A DNA stretch of 64,000 bases from JBJTUH01 sp044346175 (GTDB lineage: Bacteria > Cyanobacteriota > Vampirovibrionia > Vampirovibrionales > JAJTHC01). Under the pieces are notes generated by a model. The model ran no database searches and was not told where the DNA came from. It was given only the letters and a program-made list of their open reading frames with translations. Shown piece by piece: positions 53,320 through 62,657 of this stretch (positions are counted from its first letter, which is position 1; every line of letters starts with the position of its first letter). The stretch lies in NCBI GenBank assembly GCA_044346175.1, contig JBIIZQ010000009.1, positions 12,092-76,091 of the forward strand, given 5' to 3'. The position numbers and the translations under genes are program-made.

Positions 53320-54792
53320 ATGATGATGAGTCCCTTATCTTCCTCAACACCTTCTGATGTGCTATCTGCGGAGTCTCCATCTGAGTCTGCTTCAGGTGTA
53401 TCTTTACGCATGCCTGCTGTAACCCAAGGTGATTTCCATGTGGTCACTTTTATTGACCAAAAGCGTGTTGGTGGTGCCCACACCCGTGAGGAAATTCATA
53501 GTTTTGTGAAAGAGGCTATGTTGGGAGCTGTTCGACCCTATCAGGTATCGGCTTGGCTTATGGCGGCAACGATTCAAGGACTCAACTTCAAAGAAACACT
53601 TTGGCTTACCGAGGCTTTTATTGAGTCAGGCAGTACCCTGAGTTATCCTGATAAACCTGAAGATACGGTCATTGTTGATAAACATTCCACAGGGGGGATT
53701 GGCGATAAAGTCTCTCTCTTGCTGATGCCTTTGTTGGCGTGTGTCCCTGGTGTGCAAGTTGCGAAGCTTTCGGGGCATAGCCTTGGACGAACAGGCGGTA
53801 CGGCGGACAAACTGGCTTCTGTCCCTAACTTTAATACCTTGTTTACAGCGCGTGAGTTTGTCATGCAGCTACAAACCCATGGGATTGTTCTAGCACAGCC
53901 GAGTGGTGACTTAACCCCAGCGGAAAAAATGTTCTATGACCTCCGTGATGTCACGGCAACCGTTGAGAGTATTCCGCTGATTGCCGCAAGTATTATTGCT
54001 AAAAAGATTGCAACAGGTGCCGATGTCATTCTGCTTGATGTAAAGTGTGGCAAGGGGGCTTTCATGAAAACCTTTGAGGAAGCCAAGCTCCTAGCACAGC
54101 TTTGCCAAGAACTTGCCAATCATTTTGGTAAAAAGTGCGTCACGGTGGTATCTCGTATGGATGCACCCATTGGCTACAGTGTCGGGCTTGCCCTTGAAGT
54201 AGATGAGGTCTTCACGGCTCTTGAACGCCACGGCGAAGGGCTTGCACCTGACCTCCTGAACCTTACTTTAGAGCTTGGGGCGCTTGCGTTATTGGAGGCA
54301 AAAAAAGCCACTTCTGCTGACATTGCCAAACAAATGCTTTTGGAAATGCTTCATAATGGTAGTGCCTTTAAAAAATTACAGCAGTGGTTTATTGCTCAGG
54401 GGGTAGATGCCGATGAAATGCACGCTGGGCATACTGCGGGGTGGCTTCCTTCTGCAGACCGTTGCATCATGTTACCTTCCCCTAAAACAGGCTATATTGC
54501 TGCGTTAGACCCTGTCTTGATTTCTGATGTGATGCTCCTTGTGGGGGCTGCACGTGAAGCCATGGAGGAAACCCTCCAGTACGGAGCGGGTATTTTGCTT
54601 CATAAACAGGTGGGCGATTTTATTGAACAAGGCGAAACCCTGCTCGAATTGCAGTGCGATGCGAAGAGTCAAAAATATGCGTTAGAATTGCTTAAACAGG
54701 CGATTACCATTCATGAAGCCCTTGAAGAAACCGAGGCACTTACCCAGCAGTATCGTGCTGAATCTCTGACAGGTATGGTCTGTGTGATTTAA
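53320..54792 (+). CDS. deoA: Thymidine/pyrimidine-nucleoside phosphorylase
   Basis: Reversible phosphorolysis of pyrimidine nucleosides. The signature VDKHSTGGIGDKVSLLL lies near residue 120, SGHSLGRTGGTADKL follows (the RTGGT phosphate site), then DVKCGKGAFMKT and a biotinyl-like C-terminal domain (GAGILLHKQVGDFIEQGE). About 490 residues. An N-terminal 35-residue Ser/Pro-rich stretch precedes the domain. ATG ATG ATG start at 53320. Pyrimidine-nucleoside phosphorylase (Pdp) is the alternative name; the two are not separable by eye. Confidence 0.88.
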   Translation: MMMSPLSSSTPSDVLSAESPSESASGVSLRMPAVTQGDFHVVTFIDQKRVGGAHTREEIHSFVKEAMLGAVRPYQVSAWLMAATIQGLNFKETLWLTEAFIESGSTLSYPDKPEDTVIVDKHSTGGIGDKVSLLLMPLLACVPGVQVAKLSGHSLGRTGGTADKLASVPNFNTLFTAREFVMQLQTHGIVLAQPSGDLTPAEKMFYDLRDVTATVESIPLIAASIIAKKIATGADVILLDVKCGKGAFMKTFEEAKLLAQLCQELANHFGKKCVTVVSRMDAPIGYSVGLALEVDEVFTALERHGEGLAPDLLNLTLELGALALLEAKKATSADIAKQMLLEMLHNGSAFKKLQQWFIAQGVDADEMHAGHTAGWLPSADRCIMLPSPKTGYIAALDPVLISDVMLLVGAAREAMEETLQYGAGILLHKQVGDFIEQGETLLELQCDAKSQKYALELLKQAITIHEALEETEALTQQYRAESLTGMVCVI

Positions 54793-54808
54793 CACAAAGC
54801 CTTATTTT

Positions 54809-54884
54809 AAAAGTGTCCCGTTCGGGTTGATTTCTTGTCTTTTGGTCAAGTTTCTGCCATAATAATCCCGAAAGGGACACTTTT
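54809..54884 (+). promoter_or_regulatory. Promoter and paired operators of hipBA
   Basis: Arms AAAAGTGTCCC (54809-54819) and GGGACACTTTT (54874-54884) are perfect complements; each continues inward with CCCG/CGGG pairs, so each arm is itself a near-palindrome. Between them TTGTCT (54835-54840) and CATAAT (54858-54863) are 17 bp apart, a consensus-like -35/-10. The right arm directly touches the hipB ATG at 54885. Expected to bind HipB for autorepression. Confidence 0.75.
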
Positions 54885-55166
54885 ATGCTCATACAAGATA
54901 GTGCTGAACTTGGTGCTTTGATTCGTAAAATACGCAAGCAACAAAAGGTTACTCAACTAGATGTAGCCGCTGCTGCGAATGTGGGGATTCGCTTTATTCG
55001 TGAACTTGAAACAGGGAAGCGTTCCTGTCAAATGGACAAAGTGTTTGATGTATTACAGGTACTTGGTTTAAAGGTGGTTGTAGATGAAGGTTATAGGATG
55101 AATGCCATGCTTTTTCAAGCCAGTATGTCTGAGATACCTCCTTCAAGTAGCGAGTACCTTTCATGA
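54885..55166 (+). CDS. hipB: HipB-like antitoxin / XRE repressor
   Basis: 93 residues. XRE helix-turn-helix: LGALIRKIRKQQKVTQLDVA and GIRFIRELETGKR, then a C-terminal extension with a hydrophobic strand (VLGLKVVVDEG). In HipBA the dimer represses its promoter and neutralises HipA. The stop overlaps the hipA start by 4 bp (ATGA, 55163-55166). Operator at 54809-54884. Confidence 0.88.
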   Translation: MLIQDSAELGALIRKIRKQQKVTQLDVAAAANVGIRFIRELETGKRSCQMDKVFDVLQVLGLKVVVDEGYRMNAMLFQASMSEIPPSSSEYLS

Positions 55167-56482
55167 AGCCTCATCCTCGCTCAGATGCTTTGCAACAGGT
55201 TAGCCTTGATGTGTATTGGAACACTCAAAAATCGGGAACCCAACTTGCTTTACCTTTTTTAACCCCTAAAGTAGGTGTATTGCAGCAGATGCCTTATGAA
55301 GGGCTGATGTTTCAGTACGATGAGACCTACATTCGCCAACAGGGAAGGGCCATTTCTTTTAATCTTCCTTTACAATCAGAACCCTACATGGGACAAGCTG
55401 TAGAAGCTTTTTTTGCAGGGCTACTTCCTGACGATAAAGAGCTTAAAACGATAGCTAAGGGGTTGGGACTTTCAGATAAAAATACCTTTGGGCTTTTGTA
55501 TGATTTAGGAAGAGACTGTGCAGGTGCTTTATCGCTTGTGCCTGAAGATGATACGCCCCTCTTACCAAGGGAAGTAACCGATACTCTTGAATACCTTAAA
55601 AAACTACAAGAGTATCCTTTACTGCCACAAGAGACAGGGGTACGGTTATCGATGGCAGGTGCTCAAAGAAAATTGGCACTACGATATGAGGAGGATACGC
55701 AAACCTTTTCACTAGGGATACCTTCCACGCATATTGTAAAACCCAGTATACCGGGCTTCCATTTTTCGGTGCTTAATGAGTATTTTTGCATGCAACTTGC
55801 CAAGCAATGTGGCTTAAAAACACCTTCTACTTATTTAGTATCAGTAGAAGGTGAACCTTATTATGTTGTAACACGTTATGATAGAAAATGGTTTAACCCT
55901 CAAACGTGCATTCGTCTTCACCAAGAAGATTTTTGCCAAGCCTTGGGATGTTTACCTTACAGGAAGTACCAACGAGAAGGAGGACCTAGCCTTGCTGAAT
56001 GTTTTAACTTACTTACGCAGGCAACTTCTAATCCTTTGAAAGATAAAAAGGACTTTCGTTTGCGAGTTATCTTTAACTACTTAATAGGGAACTATGATGC
56101 TCACGGTAAAAACTTTTCTTTGCTTTATGATGAACGTGGTATTAAGAGAAGGCTTGCACCCGTGTATGATGTCCTTTCCACGGCAATATACCCTCAATTA
56201 TCCTCTAAAATGGCAATGAAAATAGGCTCAAAATATCATCCGCAGGAAGTGCAGTGGCACCACTGGTGTACTTTATATGGCGATAATCCCTCTGCTAAAC
56301 GACTTGCACAGCGGGAAATCACTGCGTTTACCCGTTTGGTATGCAGTGCTTCGGAGAAGCTTTCAACGACGTTGCCCCATCCCTTTAGGCATCAGTCTGA
56401 AACGACAGATTTTCTCAAGGCGTTGCATCAGCTGATTATCACTAACGCCCAACGACTCCTAGGACGCATCTCCACCTTTTAA
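55163..56482 (+). CDS. hipA: HipA-like Ser/Thr kinase toxin
   Basis: 439 residues. HipA landmarks: N-terminal couple domain (GVLQQMPYEGLMFQYD, LPDDKELKTIAKGLG), SMAGAQRKLAL (nucleotide binding loop), FNYLIGNYDAHGKNFS (catalytic D-x-H-x-K-N) and APVYDVLST (metal D). HipA in E. coli phosphorylates GltX and induces persistence; activity here is inferred from the intact motifs. Coupled to hipB by ATGA. Followed by a 162-bp repeat array. Confidence 0.9.
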   Translation: MKPHPRSDALQQVSLDVYWNTQKSGTQLALPFLTPKVGVLQQMPYEGLMFQYDETYIRQQGRAISFNLPLQSEPYMGQAVEAFFAGLLPDDKELKTIAKGLGLSDKNTFGLLYDLGRDCAGALSLVPEDDTPLLPREVTDTLEYLKKLQEYPLLPQETGVRLSMAGAQRKLALRYEEDTQTFSLGIPSTHIVKPSIPGFHFSVLNEYFCMQLAKQCGLKTPSTYLVSVEGEPYYVVTRYDRKWFNPQTCIRLHQEDFCQALGCLPYRKYQREGGPSLAECFNLLTQATSNPLKDKKDFRLRVIFNYLIGNYDAHGKNFSLLYDERGIKRRLAPVYDVLSTAIYPQLSSKMAMKIGSKYHPQEVQWHHWCTLYGDNPSAKRLAQREITAFTRLVCSASEKLSTTLPHPFRHQSETTDFLKALHQLIITNAQRLLGRISTF

Positions 56483-56494
56483 CGTTTAGACGTG

Positions 56495-57172
56495 CCTGAC
56501 TCAACCCACATACAAGGTCGGAATCCAGAGGGCTTGCAGTATAGGCAAGGGGTGGATACCGATTTTCATCGGTATGACGAGAGAAATCCTTACGGTTTGT
56601 AACTATCCCGCAAAAACCCACGGTAAAAACGACAAACGTCATACACAAACAACCCCAACGGGAGGGTTATAAACCCTCCCCTACGTTACGTTTCAAGCAT
56701 CTTACACCGTCATACCGATGTAATTTGGCATCCAGTATGTGTGCTGTAGGGGACGGCTTATAACCGTCCCGCAAAAACCCCACCGTAAAAACGACAAATG
56801 TCATACACAAACAACCCTAACGGGAGGGTTATAAACCTTCCCCTACGTTACGTTTCAAGTATCTTACATTGTCATACCGATGTAGGTCGGCATCCAGCAT
56901 GTATGTCGTAGGGGACGGTTTGTAACCGTCCCGCAAAAACCCACGGTAAAAATGACAAACGTCATACACAAACAACCCTAACGGGAGGGTTATAAACCCT
57001 CCCCTACGTTACGTTTCAAGCATCTTACACCGTCCATACTGATGCAGGTCGGTATTCAGCATGTGTGTCGTAGGGGACGGTTTATAACCGTCCCGCAAAA
57101 ACCCACGGTAAAAATGACAAACGTCATACACAAACAACCCTAACGGGAGGGTTATAAACCTGCCCCTACACC
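56495..57172 (-). repeat. Array of composite palindromic repeats, about 162-bp period
   Basis: Starts with a reverse copy of the 19.07-kb repeat (GATACCGATTTTCATCGGTA near 56558). A unit of about 162 bp then repeats 3.6 times: anchor GACAAACGTCATACAC (or one-base variants) at 56631, 56793, 56954 and 57116. Each unit holds CGGGAGGGTT...AACCCTCCC, GTTACGTTTCAAG, a CCGATG...GGCATCCAG module, GGGACGGTT...AACCGTCCCG and GCAAAAACC. Strongly palindromic. Not CRISPR: unit divergence is spread, no unique spacers. Confidence 0.9.
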
Positions 57173-57177
57173 TCTAC

Positions 57178-58698
57178 TTATGTTAAGGGTGTGCCGTCTT
57201 GTCCGTATCGTTTCCAATCAGGGAAGATGGTTTCTTCATCCCAAAGAATACCTCTGTCTCTGAGTGCCTCAAAGGTTAGACGGATGAGTTCACCTTCATC
57301 ATTATATCCGTCATAAGCGTTTTGCAGTCTGGCATATTGTAAGTTAGTCCCTTGCAAGGCACTCCCTTGCAGGTTAGTGTGTTGCAAGTCACTCCCTTTC
57401 AGATTAGCGCTTTGCAATTCAGTTCTTTGTAATTCAGCCATTTGTAAGTTAGCACCCTGTAATTTAGCCCATTGTAAGTCAGCCCCTTGTAAGTCAGCCC
57501 CTTCTAATCTAGCCTCATATAACGTAGCCTCTTGTAAGTTAGCACCCTGTAATTTAGCACCCTGTAATTTAGCGGATTGTAACTTAACCAAAAACAAATC
57601 AGCACCTTGTAATTTAGCCCATTGTAAGTCAGCCCCTTCTAATCTAGCCTCTTGCAGGTTAGCTCCTTGTAGGTTAGCTCGGCGTAAGTCGGCTTTTTGT
57701 AAGTTAGCCTCTTGTAATTTAGCATCTTGTAATTTAGCCTCATATAAGTCAGCTCCCTGTAAGTCTACACCTTGTAGGTTCGCTTTAATAAAGTGTTTAC
57801 CTTTAGTGTTCTGTTTATTCTGTTTGTCTTTCCCTACATAGGCATGATACAGGTTCCAATTTGGGCTGTAAAAAAGGCTATGGTCGATGTCGGGAAAGTC
57901 AAAGTTTATTTTGGCTTCCACTGGTTCAGGTAAGGCACGCTCGGCTAAAATCTGAAATGCCAGCTTAATATCCTCATACGGTGCATGGCTAGGGGTAAAG
58001 CCCTCGGGCTTTGCTATGGATGTAGTATCTGCAGGATAAAAATAGCTTTTATCGTCGGTTTTGCTGGCGTACTGCCCCCTGTTGTTAATGAAGGAAACAA
58101 GCAAGCTTACAATACGCTCGCCCATGGTGGTGGGGTCTTCCTGCATTAAACGTTCTAAGCTCACAAGCCCACCAATGCGCGTATCACTTGCCTGATTCCC
58201 TAGTAACGCAATCGCCTCATGGAAGCGTTTGTTACGTTCCTCTTTTTTGCTTTGTTCAAACTTATGTAACCCCAAAATCAGGGTTCTAATCCCCACGATT
58301 CCGCCCCCTAGGGTTAAAAGCTTTTGTCGGAGTTCATCCAATAACTTAAAATACAGTTCAAGGCATTTGGTATCCTCTTCTGAGGAGATGGGCTGTTTGG
58401 AAGCCTTTTGAGTATCTGGCTTGGGTGTTGTCTCTACCCATGGTGGTAATTGAGTGGTACTATAAAACTTCTCAACCAGCCATGGCTGGTTGGATGGATT
58501 CACGAGTGGGGATATAAAAGCGATGAGGCTTACAATCATGAGAATCCACAGGGCAGAGCTACTTAAAAGCCATTGTTCCAAGGTTTGTAAAAACAACTTA
58601 TAACCACCCACAAGAATACCTACCGTAAGGATGCTCATGAGGGTATAGGTCAGGATGAGTGGGTATAGGGGTATTAGGAGGTCGTACTGCATATTCAT
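57178..58698 (-). CDS. Pentapeptide-repeat membrane protein
   Basis: 506 residues. Two or three hydrophobic segments at about 10-35 and 50-70, a soluble region (IALLGNQASDTRIGGLVSLERL, a segment typical of this class), then about 30 pentapeptides of the A(D/N)LQG type from about residue 300 to 460, e.g. GADLQGADLQW. These form a right-handed beta-helix. Ends with a mixed polar domain. Target unknown; such proteins occur in cyanobacteria in great number. 15-bp DNA periodicity in the gene is due to coding. Confidence 0.87.
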   Translation of the reverse strand: MNMQYDLLIPLYPLILTYTLMSILTVGILVGGYKLFLQTLEQWLLSSSALWILMIVSLIAFISPLVNPSNQPWLVEKFYSTTQLPPWVETTPKPDTQKASKQPISSEEDTKCLELYFKLLDELRQKLLTLGGGIVGIRTLILGLHKFEQSKKEERNKRFHEAIALLGNQASDTRIGGLVSLERLMQEDPTTMGERIVSLLVSFINNRGQYASKTDDKSYFYPADTTSIAKPEGFTPSHAPYEDIKLAFQILAERALPEPVEAKINFDFPDIDHSLFYSPNWNLYHAYVGKDKQNKQNTKGKHFIKANLQGVDLQGADLYEAKLQDAKLQEANLQKADLRRANLQGANLQEARLEGADLQWAKLQGADLFLVKLQSAKLQGAKLQGANLQEATLYEARLEGADLQGADLQWAKLQGANLQMAELQRTELQSANLKGSDLQHTNLQGSALQGTNLQYARLQNAYDGYNDEGELIRLTFEALRDRGILWDEETIFPDWKRYGQDGTPLT

Positions 58699-58749
58699 GT
58701 TATGGTACGGGTATCTTTAGGTGGGTGTCAATCGTTGCCTTAAAAAGAG

Positions 58750-58800
58750 TTTTCTGTTGTCTCTTCCGATGCAGTTTGGCATCCAGAGGCCCCCTCTCCC
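58750..58800 (-). repeat. Partial copy of the dispersed repeat
   Basis: TTCCGATGCAGTTTGGCATC then CAGAGG, between the pentapeptide gene and dxr. A solitary relic of the palindromic module. Confidence 0.5.
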
Positions 58801-60075
58801 TTATGCCCCTACGTGTGTGATATGTTGTTTTACCCATGCCTCGGTAGCGGTTAAACTTGCCACACTGGGCGATGCCTCCCATAAGCCTGTATTCATGTAC
58901 GCTTCAAGGGCTGCTTCCATATGCACAGGCATGGCTAACCACGCACAGCGTCCTTCCAAAAAGGCAGGCACTAACCATTCCCCCATGGCATTAAACACAC
59001 ACGCCAAACTCCCGCCCGTGCGTCCTACTTCATACGCCATTGCTAAAAACGGATAACGCTTGGGGCAAGGCTCTAAAAAGGTAAGGGCTGTAAGCTCATC
59101 CAACCCAAGGGGCTTTACGCCGTAGGGGGTGGCATTTAAACGATACGGATAACCAAGGGCGTACTGAATGGGTTGCCGCATGTCTGGACGACCCAACTGG
59201 GCAAGCAAGGCACCATCTTGATACGCTACCGCACTATGCACCATGCTTTGTGGGTGGATTCTCACACGAATGGCTTCATACGGCATTTGAAAAAGCCAAT
59301 GGGCTTCAATCACTTCAAGGGCTTTGTTCATCAGTGACGCAGAATCAACCGTTACCTTGGCACCCATCACCCAATTAGGATGTTTTAAGGTATCTTCGGG
59401 CTTGACGTGCGTAAGGGCTTCCAACGGCCAATCACGCAAGGCACCCCCTGAAGCCGTCAACCACAGGGCAGACACTTCAGTTTGCGGACGTGCCGCCATG
59501 GCTAAACATTGAAATAGTGCCGAGTGTTCACTGTCAAAAGGGACAACTTGCGGCAAGTAAGGGGCTACCAAATGTCCACCCGCTACAAAGGTTTCCTTGT
59601 TTCCTGTGAGTACTTGTTTACCTTGCTTGAGTGCCTCTAAAGTATACGTAAGCCCCAGCATCCCTACGAGTCCTACCACGACCCAATCCACCTCAGGATG
59701 CGTGACCGTAGCCCATAAACCCTCATGCCCTTCAAGCACACCTTCAAGCGTGCTTTCAAGTTTACCCGTCAAAGACGTTGCCTCATGGGCATCCCACGCT
59801 TTTTTGTCTTGCACAACCACCCACCTCGGACGATACTTCGCCGTAAGCTCGTGTAGTTTTGCCACTTGGCTTGCCCCTGAAATCGCCACCAGTTCAAACC
59901 ATTCGGGGTGTGCTGCCAAAACCTCAAGAGTTTGCGTGCCAATGGAACCCGTGGCACCTAGTACCGCTACTCGGAAAGGACGTAAAGGGGCGTTACCGCC
60001 TTGACAAGCTTCTAAGGTGAGGTGGTACTTACTGGAAGCAAGCTGCTGCGGAGAACGTTGAGAAACAAGCATCAT
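58801..60075 (-). CDS. dxr: 1-deoxy-D-xylulose 5-phosphate reductoisomerase
   Basis: Second step of the MEP isoprenoid pathway. NADPH fold FRVAVLGATGSIGTQTL, then GNKETFVAGG and PFDSEHSALFQC (metal and substrate residues) and LTASGGALRDW (flexible loop). C-terminal helical part ends KQHITHVGA. A 40-residue polar N-terminus (SQRSPQQLASSK) precedes the fold. ATG ATG at 60075 chosen over the TTG at 60117. The SpoU gene lies 51 bp upstream on the same strand. Confidence 0.95.
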   Translation of the reverse strand: MMLVSQRSPQQLASSKYHLTLEACQGGNAPLRPFRVAVLGATGSIGTQTLEVLAAHPEWFELVAISGASQVAKLHELTAKYRPRWVVVQDKKAWDAHEATSLTGKLESTLEGVLEGHEGLWATVTHPEVDWVVVGLVGMLGLTYTLEALKQGKQVLTGNKETFVAGGHLVAPYLPQVVPFDSEHSALFQCLAMAARPQTEVSALWLTASGGALRDWPLEALTHVKPEDTLKHPNWVMGAKVTVDSASLMNKALEVIEAHWLFQMPYEAIRVRIHPQSMVHSAVAYQDGALLAQLGRPDMRQPIQYALGYPYRLNATPYGVKPLGLDELTALTFLEPCPKRYPFLAMAYEVGRTGGSLACVFNAMGEWLVPAFLEGRCAWLAMPVHMEAALEAYMNTGLWEASPSVASLTATEAWVKQHITHVGA

Positions 60076-60126
60076 GGGTGATATAACGGGGGTGAAAGGC
60101 GATAATAACAAAGGCAATGACCAGAC

Positions 60127-61209
60127 TTACAAAGGTATCGTTGCTTGGTATGAGGCAGAAAGCAAAATACTACCTGCCATGGCCACATTAAGCGATTCTG
60201 CTTTTGTGCTAGTAGGAATAGTGACCCAGTGTTCTAGGTGTTGGTCAAGGTTTTTGGGAATCCCAGTGCCTTCACACCCTAGTAATAAAAAGTGATGATT
60301 CGCTTGCCACGGAAAAACGTAACACGACTGTTTCGGCGTGCGATAGGGGGTGGTGTCCTGTGTGCTACAAGTGCCTACCAGTTCGGCTTGCGTGCCAATG
60401 CACATGAGTAATGCTTCAGGGGCAGACACTAACTCGCCCCCTTCATACACGGGGATTTTAAAGGTCATCCCTGCGGCAGCACGTAATGCTTTAGGCCCCC
60501 AAGGGTCAACGCATCCTTCTCCCATCAGTACCACACCTGTTACACCAAACGCCACGGCACTGCGTAATAACGTGCCAAGATTGCCAGGGTCTTGAATGCC
60601 CCATAACCCTAGCATGAGCTTTTTGGGTGAGGGGTCGGGTGTTGAGGGGGCTTGTTTGGCGGGTGTTTGCGCTTTCTCATCCTTATCCTTATCCTCATCT
60701 TCATCTTCATCTTCATCTTTTGTGAGGTTGGTTGCACTGTAACAGGCAAGAATATCGTCACTGGTAGGCGTGATAAACGGGTTGCCGTGTCCATGGCGGG
60801 TAAGCCCTTCATGGGTGCGTGTGGCGACAGGAGGTACCACGACAGCGGCAAGCGTTGGGCATGACTTGGCATCGCACACCGACACCAACGCCTCTGCGGG
60901 ACAACTCAGCCAGCTATTGGCAAGGGCTTCGGTGTCGTACCCTAAGCGTGTGGCAAGGTCAAACAGGGTGTTCACGTCATGCACTACCGATGGGCTTTCA
61001 TCTGCTCGTGAAAGCAAGGTTTCTACGTGCCAGCCAGCTTCTAAGGCACTTTCAATGCAGTGTCTTCCTTCAAGCCATACTCTGTGTTGGGTGATGCGTT
61101 CTTGCCGTTGATGCAGGCTTTTAAGCTCTTTACGTAAACTTTTAAAGCCCGTGTTTGAAACCGCATGCGGTTGGTAGGCAGGAGGGGAGTCGTGGGGGGT
61201 AGGTACCAT
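60127..61209 (-). CDS. SpoU/TrmH-family RNA 2'-O-methyltransferase with acidic microsatellite linker
   Basis: 360 residues. C-terminal SPOUT domain: GIQDPGNLGTLLRSAVAFG (motif 1), HHFLLLGCEGTGIPKNL (motif 2) and IPTSTKAESLNVAMAGSILL (motif 3). N-terminal substrate-binding domain with VWLEGRHCIESALEAGW. Between the two is a low-complexity linker of alternating Asp/Glu/Lys (about 162-178). RNA target (23S rRNA G2251-like or tRNA) cannot be told. dxr follows. Confidence 0.85.
   Translation of the reverse strand: MVPTPHDSPPAYQPHAVSNTGFKSLRKELKSLHQRQERITQHRVWLEGRHCIESALEAGWHVETLLSRADESPSVVHDVNTLFDLATRLGYDTEALANSWLSCPAEALVSVCDAKSCPTLAAVVVPPVATRTHEGLTRHGHGNPFITPTSDDILACYSATNLTKDEDEDEDEDKDKDEKAQTPAKQAPSTPDPSPKKLMLGLWGIQDPGNLGTLLRSAVAFGVTGVVLMGEGCVDPWGPKALRAAAGMTFKIPVYEGGELVSAPEALLMCIGTQAELVGTCSTQDTTPYRTPKQSCYVFPWQANHHFLLLGCEGTGIPKNLDQHLEHWVTIPTSTKAESLNVAMAGSILLSASYQATIPL
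60676..60722. repeat. Hexanucleotide microsatellite in the SpoU gene
   Basis: Repeats of (T/C)T(T/C)ATC (plus strand), i.e. codons Asp-Glu or Asp-Lys on the minus strand, about seven to eight units. Length changes in steps of 6 bp keep the frame, so the acidic linker may vary in length between strains. Confidence 0.85.
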
Positions 61210-61490
61210 GGCAGGTTTTCGTCATAGGGTTTGAGGTATGGACAACACGACAGGGTCTGTGTCATTAAAAAAAAGAATATCCTTCAGTGTACCATGAGTA
61301 TAGCAAGGGTGAGGGACAAACCGATACTTGATTTTAACTCAATAAACAATGGGTTTGGATGGATAACATTCCTTTGGTATACTTATTGTGATAAATTACC
61401 AAAAATAATTCAGATATTAGGATAAGCGCCCTCATGATGAGATGACTGCTTGTTTTGCACTTACTTAAAACCTTATTTGGCGGATGTGCG
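61210..61490. other. Intergenic, no gene
   Basis: About 280 bp between divergent genes; AT-rich toward the right, where ATACTTATTGTGATAA near 61379 may hold a promoter. Nothing firmer. Confidence 0.3.
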
Positions 61491-62657
61491 ATGTTGTTTA
61501 AACGTAAGTTTGAGGGTTTGAAAGTACCTGTAGTGCTAAAAACACCTGTGAGCCTTGCAGTAACCATGGCGGGTTTACTTATTTGGGGTGGGTATCACGT
61601 TTTTGCACAGCCGATAGAAGGTAACTTGCAGGAAGGCAAACCCTTGTTAGTGCCTGCCTTCCCGAGTATGGTTTTGGTTGAAAAACAGCCTCGCTTTGAA
61701 CTTTTCCTTCAGGAAGAGAAAAAAACGATAAGTGCTACACAGGCTACCCCCCAGCGTGAAACAAGCCCAAATCAAGACACAGAAACAGACAACTCTCCAA
61801 ACATTGTGATGAAACTTTACCTGATAGCCATCATTTTAGGAGGTGTGTTGGGGTGGCAAAAGCTAAGGCATGCCTCAGGAGGTTGGTGGTACTTTGTAGT
61901 TGCCTCGATACTTGTTCTTGTTGTGGTTGACCTATGCACCACGAAGGCATTTTACGATGCCCTAGGTGCTTATGGTACCTTTGGGGCATTGCTGGTAGCT
62001 TGGGTTACTTTGACATCGCAAGCCAGAATTACCCTGACGGGGTCGTTAGTGCAGGAGATGTTAAGCGATGACCAAAAAATGCAGAAGTCGATAGACTTTT
62101 TCTTAAAAGAAGGTGCCGACTTGAGAAACCCTGATGGCACTGTAAATGAAGCATGGCGACGTGTACTCCAGAAAAAGCCTGAGGTTTCAGAGCATTACTA
62201 CCGTATTATGACGGTACTTCGACACGTGGAGCGTATGTACAGCCAAGAGAAACTTCATAAGGAACATCTTCAAAGTCTTATCACTCCTGATATTGTGGAA
62301 GTGGTACTGCATACCTTGGCACTACTGTATCCGTATCAAGCCACAGACAAACCCGTGTATAACATGGTGTATGAGGCGTTTGATATTATCCGTAATAGTT
62401 ACATTGAGCCAATTATTGAAGCATATGAAAAGAAGCAAACACTTCCTGAAGGGTACGAGGCTAAAACGCGCCGTGTTTTACTTGCTTTAAAAAAATGGGA
62501 CATCGAGTTTGGGGATGACTTAAGCTGTATTGTGACAGAAAGCCAGCTCCTTATTGTAAATGGCCCAGATTTAGCCCAACTTAATGAACTGATAACACGT
62601 TATGAAGCAATTACAAAACCTAAACTTATGCCTAAAACATTTATTCACTTGGGTTAA
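61491..62657 (+). CDS. Hypothetical membrane protein
   Basis: About 388 residues from ATG 61491 (frame open from TTG 61455). Signal-like helix (SLAVTMAGLLIWGGYHVFA), a linker with a T/Q/D-rich patch, then two helices (KLYLIAIILGGVLGWQ and FVVASILVLVVVDL) and perhaps a third (GTFGALLVAWVTL). The rest is cytoplasmic, helical, with acidic and charged residues. Not recognised. The next gene overlaps its 3' end by 56 bp. Confidence 0.55.
   Translation: MLFKRKFEGLKVPVVLKTPVSLAVTMAGLLIWGGYHVFAQPIEGNLQEGKPLLVPAFPSMVLVEKQPRFELFLQEEKKTISATQATPQRETSPNQDTETDNSPNIVMKLYLIAIILGGVLGWQKLRHASGGWWYFVVASILVLVVVDLCTTKAFYDALGAYGTFGALLVAWVTLTSQARITLTGSLVQEMLSDDQKMQKSIDFFLKEGADLRNPDGTVNEAWRRVLQKKPEVSEHYYRIMTVLRHVERMYSQEKLHKEHLQSLITPDIVEVVLHTLALLYPYQATDKPVYNMVYEAFDIIRNSYIEPIIEAYEKKQTLPEGYEAKTRRVLLALKKWDIEFGDDLSCIVTESQLLIVNGPDLAQLNELITRYEAITKPKLMPKTFIHLG

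Noticed and set aside
56495..57172. CRISPR-like periodic array
   Set aside because: Period is about 162 bp and whole units are similar; there are no short repeats with unique spacers, and no cas genes. The unit matches the dispersed palindromic family.
57320..57790. 15-bp periodic DNA repeats
   Set aside because: Explained by the pentapeptide-repeat coding sequence on the minus strand; open frames on the plus strand there are shadows.
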